A DNA stretch of 64,000 bases from the NCBI GenBank assembly GCA_963835555.1, contig CAWIGC010000043.1, positions 372,001-436,000 on the forward strand, written 5' to 3'. The notes under the pieces are model-generated. The model was given only the letters and a program-made list of their open reading frames with translations. It was not told the origin of the DNA and ran no database searches. Shown here piece by piece: positions 63,518 through 64,000 of the stretch; positions within the stretch are counted from its first letter, which is position 1; every line of letters begins with the position of its first letter. The translations under genes were made by a program, and so were the position numbers. This DNA is from Sulfopaludibacter sp963835555. Lineage in GTDB: Bacteria > Acidobacteriota > Terriglobia > Bryobacterales > Bryobacteraceae.

Positions 63518-64000
63518 ATGGCAGCACGTTTGAGAGAACACTATCTGAAGAAAGTGGTTCCGACTCTGACCCAGGAGTTCGGGTACAAGAACATCATGGC
63601 GGTGCCGAAGATCTCCAAGATCTCGGTTAACATCGGCATGGGCGAAGCCACGCAGAACGCCAAGCTGATGGATGGCGCGGTGAACGAGTTGGGCCAGATC
63701 GCCGGCCAGAAGCCGGTGGTCACCAAGGCCACCAAGAGCATCGCCCAGTTCAAGCTTCGCGAAGGCCAGTCGATCGGCTGTATGGTGACGCTGCGGGGCG
63801 ACCGGATGTTTGAATTCTTCGACCGCCTGGTGAACGTGGCGTTGCCGCGCGTCCGCGACTTTCGCGGCGTGTCGAGTAAGAGCTTCGATGGCCGCGGGAA
63901 CTACACCCTGGGCGTGAAGGACCAATTGATTTTTCCCGAGATCGATTACGCCAAGGTGGATAAGACCAAGGGCATGAATATTTGCATCACCACCACCGCC
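63518..64000 (+). CDS. rplE: 50S ribosomal protein L5 (cut by window end)
   Basis: About 161 codons of a protein of about 180. The start MAARLREHYLKKVVPTLTQE and the segments GMGEATQNAKLMDG, KPVVTKATKSIAQFKLREGQ and LPRVRDFRGVSSKSFDGRGN are standard L5. It binds 5S rRNA in the central protuberance. The 3' end lies outside the window. Confidence 0.97.
   Translation, partial: MAARLREHYLKKVVPTLTQEFGYKNIMAVPKISKISVNIGMGEATQNAKLMDGAVNELGQIAGQKPVVTKATKSIAQFKLREGQSIGCMVTLRGDRMFEFFDRLVNVALPRVRDFRGVSSKSFDGRGNYTLGVKDQLIFPEIDYAKVDKTKGMNICITTTA

Overview
The window looks like a GC-rich chromosome piece from an Acidobacteriota bacterium of the Solibacter/Bryobacter type. The main clues are a secreted VWFA-related protein of the acidobacterial kind (27969-28982), an Oar-like TonB-dependent receptor with an N-terminal carboxypeptidase-regulatory-like domain (38207-41723), an FG-GAP/ASPIC-UnbV protein (41795-43552), many secreted glycoside hydrolases and sulfatases, and a standard bacterial str-S10-spc ribosomal protein cluster. 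No rRNA, tRNA or CRISPR array was seen.

Layout. 1-1006: 3' part of katG. 1047-7715: two divergent groups for pectin-type polysaccharides, with GH2 and GH28 leftward and three SGNH acetylesterase domains in two genes rightward. 7978-13154: a leftward group with three Tad/Flp pilus-type pseudopilin genes, a nucleotidyltransferase-phosphohexomutase fusion and a GNAT acetyltransferase. 13372-14661: a small secreted protein, a carbon-nitrogen hydrolase with an internal deletion and a DinB-like protein. 14706-21235: GH38-like alpha-mannosidase and two sulfatases. 21249-24507: leftward GH43-GH5-Gfo/Idh operon. 24657-33796: beta-propeller protein, GntR/LacI regulator, HAD phosphatase, VWFA protein, EF-P-like protein with a decayed HEAT partner, FAD oxidoreductase, aldo/keto reductase and zinc dehydrogenase. 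33806-35016: HigA-like antitoxin, toxin remnant and an IS1634-type transposase remnant. 35126-41723: GH78 rhamnosidase divergent from the TonB receptor. 41795-45977: FG-GAP/ASPIC protein, TPR protein and galactonate-dehydratase-like enzyme. 46673-45981: nitroreductase-like protein. 46795-52648: tripartite RND efflux operon. 52907-64000: rpsL-rpsG-fusA-tuf-rpsJ-rplC-rplD-rplW-rplB-rpsS-rplV-rpsC-rplP-rpmC-rpsQ-rplN-rplX-rplE (rplE is cut by the window end).

How the genes fit together. Polygalacturonase, GH2, rhamnogalacturonan acetylesterases, arabinanase-like GH43, GH5, GH78 rhamnosidase, a galactonate-dehydratase-like enzyme, sugar oxidoreductases, an outer-membrane receptor and a GntR/LacI-type regulator together suggest a dispersed programme for plant cell-wall (rhamnogalacturonan I-like) polysaccharides. 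This is inferred from families and not proven by the sequence.

Sequence quality. Many conserved genes between about 7 and 21 kb, and between 39 and 52.6 kb, are broken by single-base shifts. Most of these look like one extra C or G at a CG step. The ribosomal cluster and the 21.2-33.8 kb block have almost none. I treat these as probable sequence errors and annotate each as one gene. Two genes (13728-14163 and 29059-29342) instead lack whole internal segments and are called pseudogenes.

Most interesting items: the uridyltransferase-like/phosphohexomutase fusion next to a GNAT acetyltransferase; palindromic repeats in the ribosomal operon, two of which place the same Shine-Dalgarno string before rplN and rplE; an EF-P-like protein with Gln at the tip; an inverted repeat covering the GH5 start codon; and a palindrome over the -10 box of the RND pump promoter.
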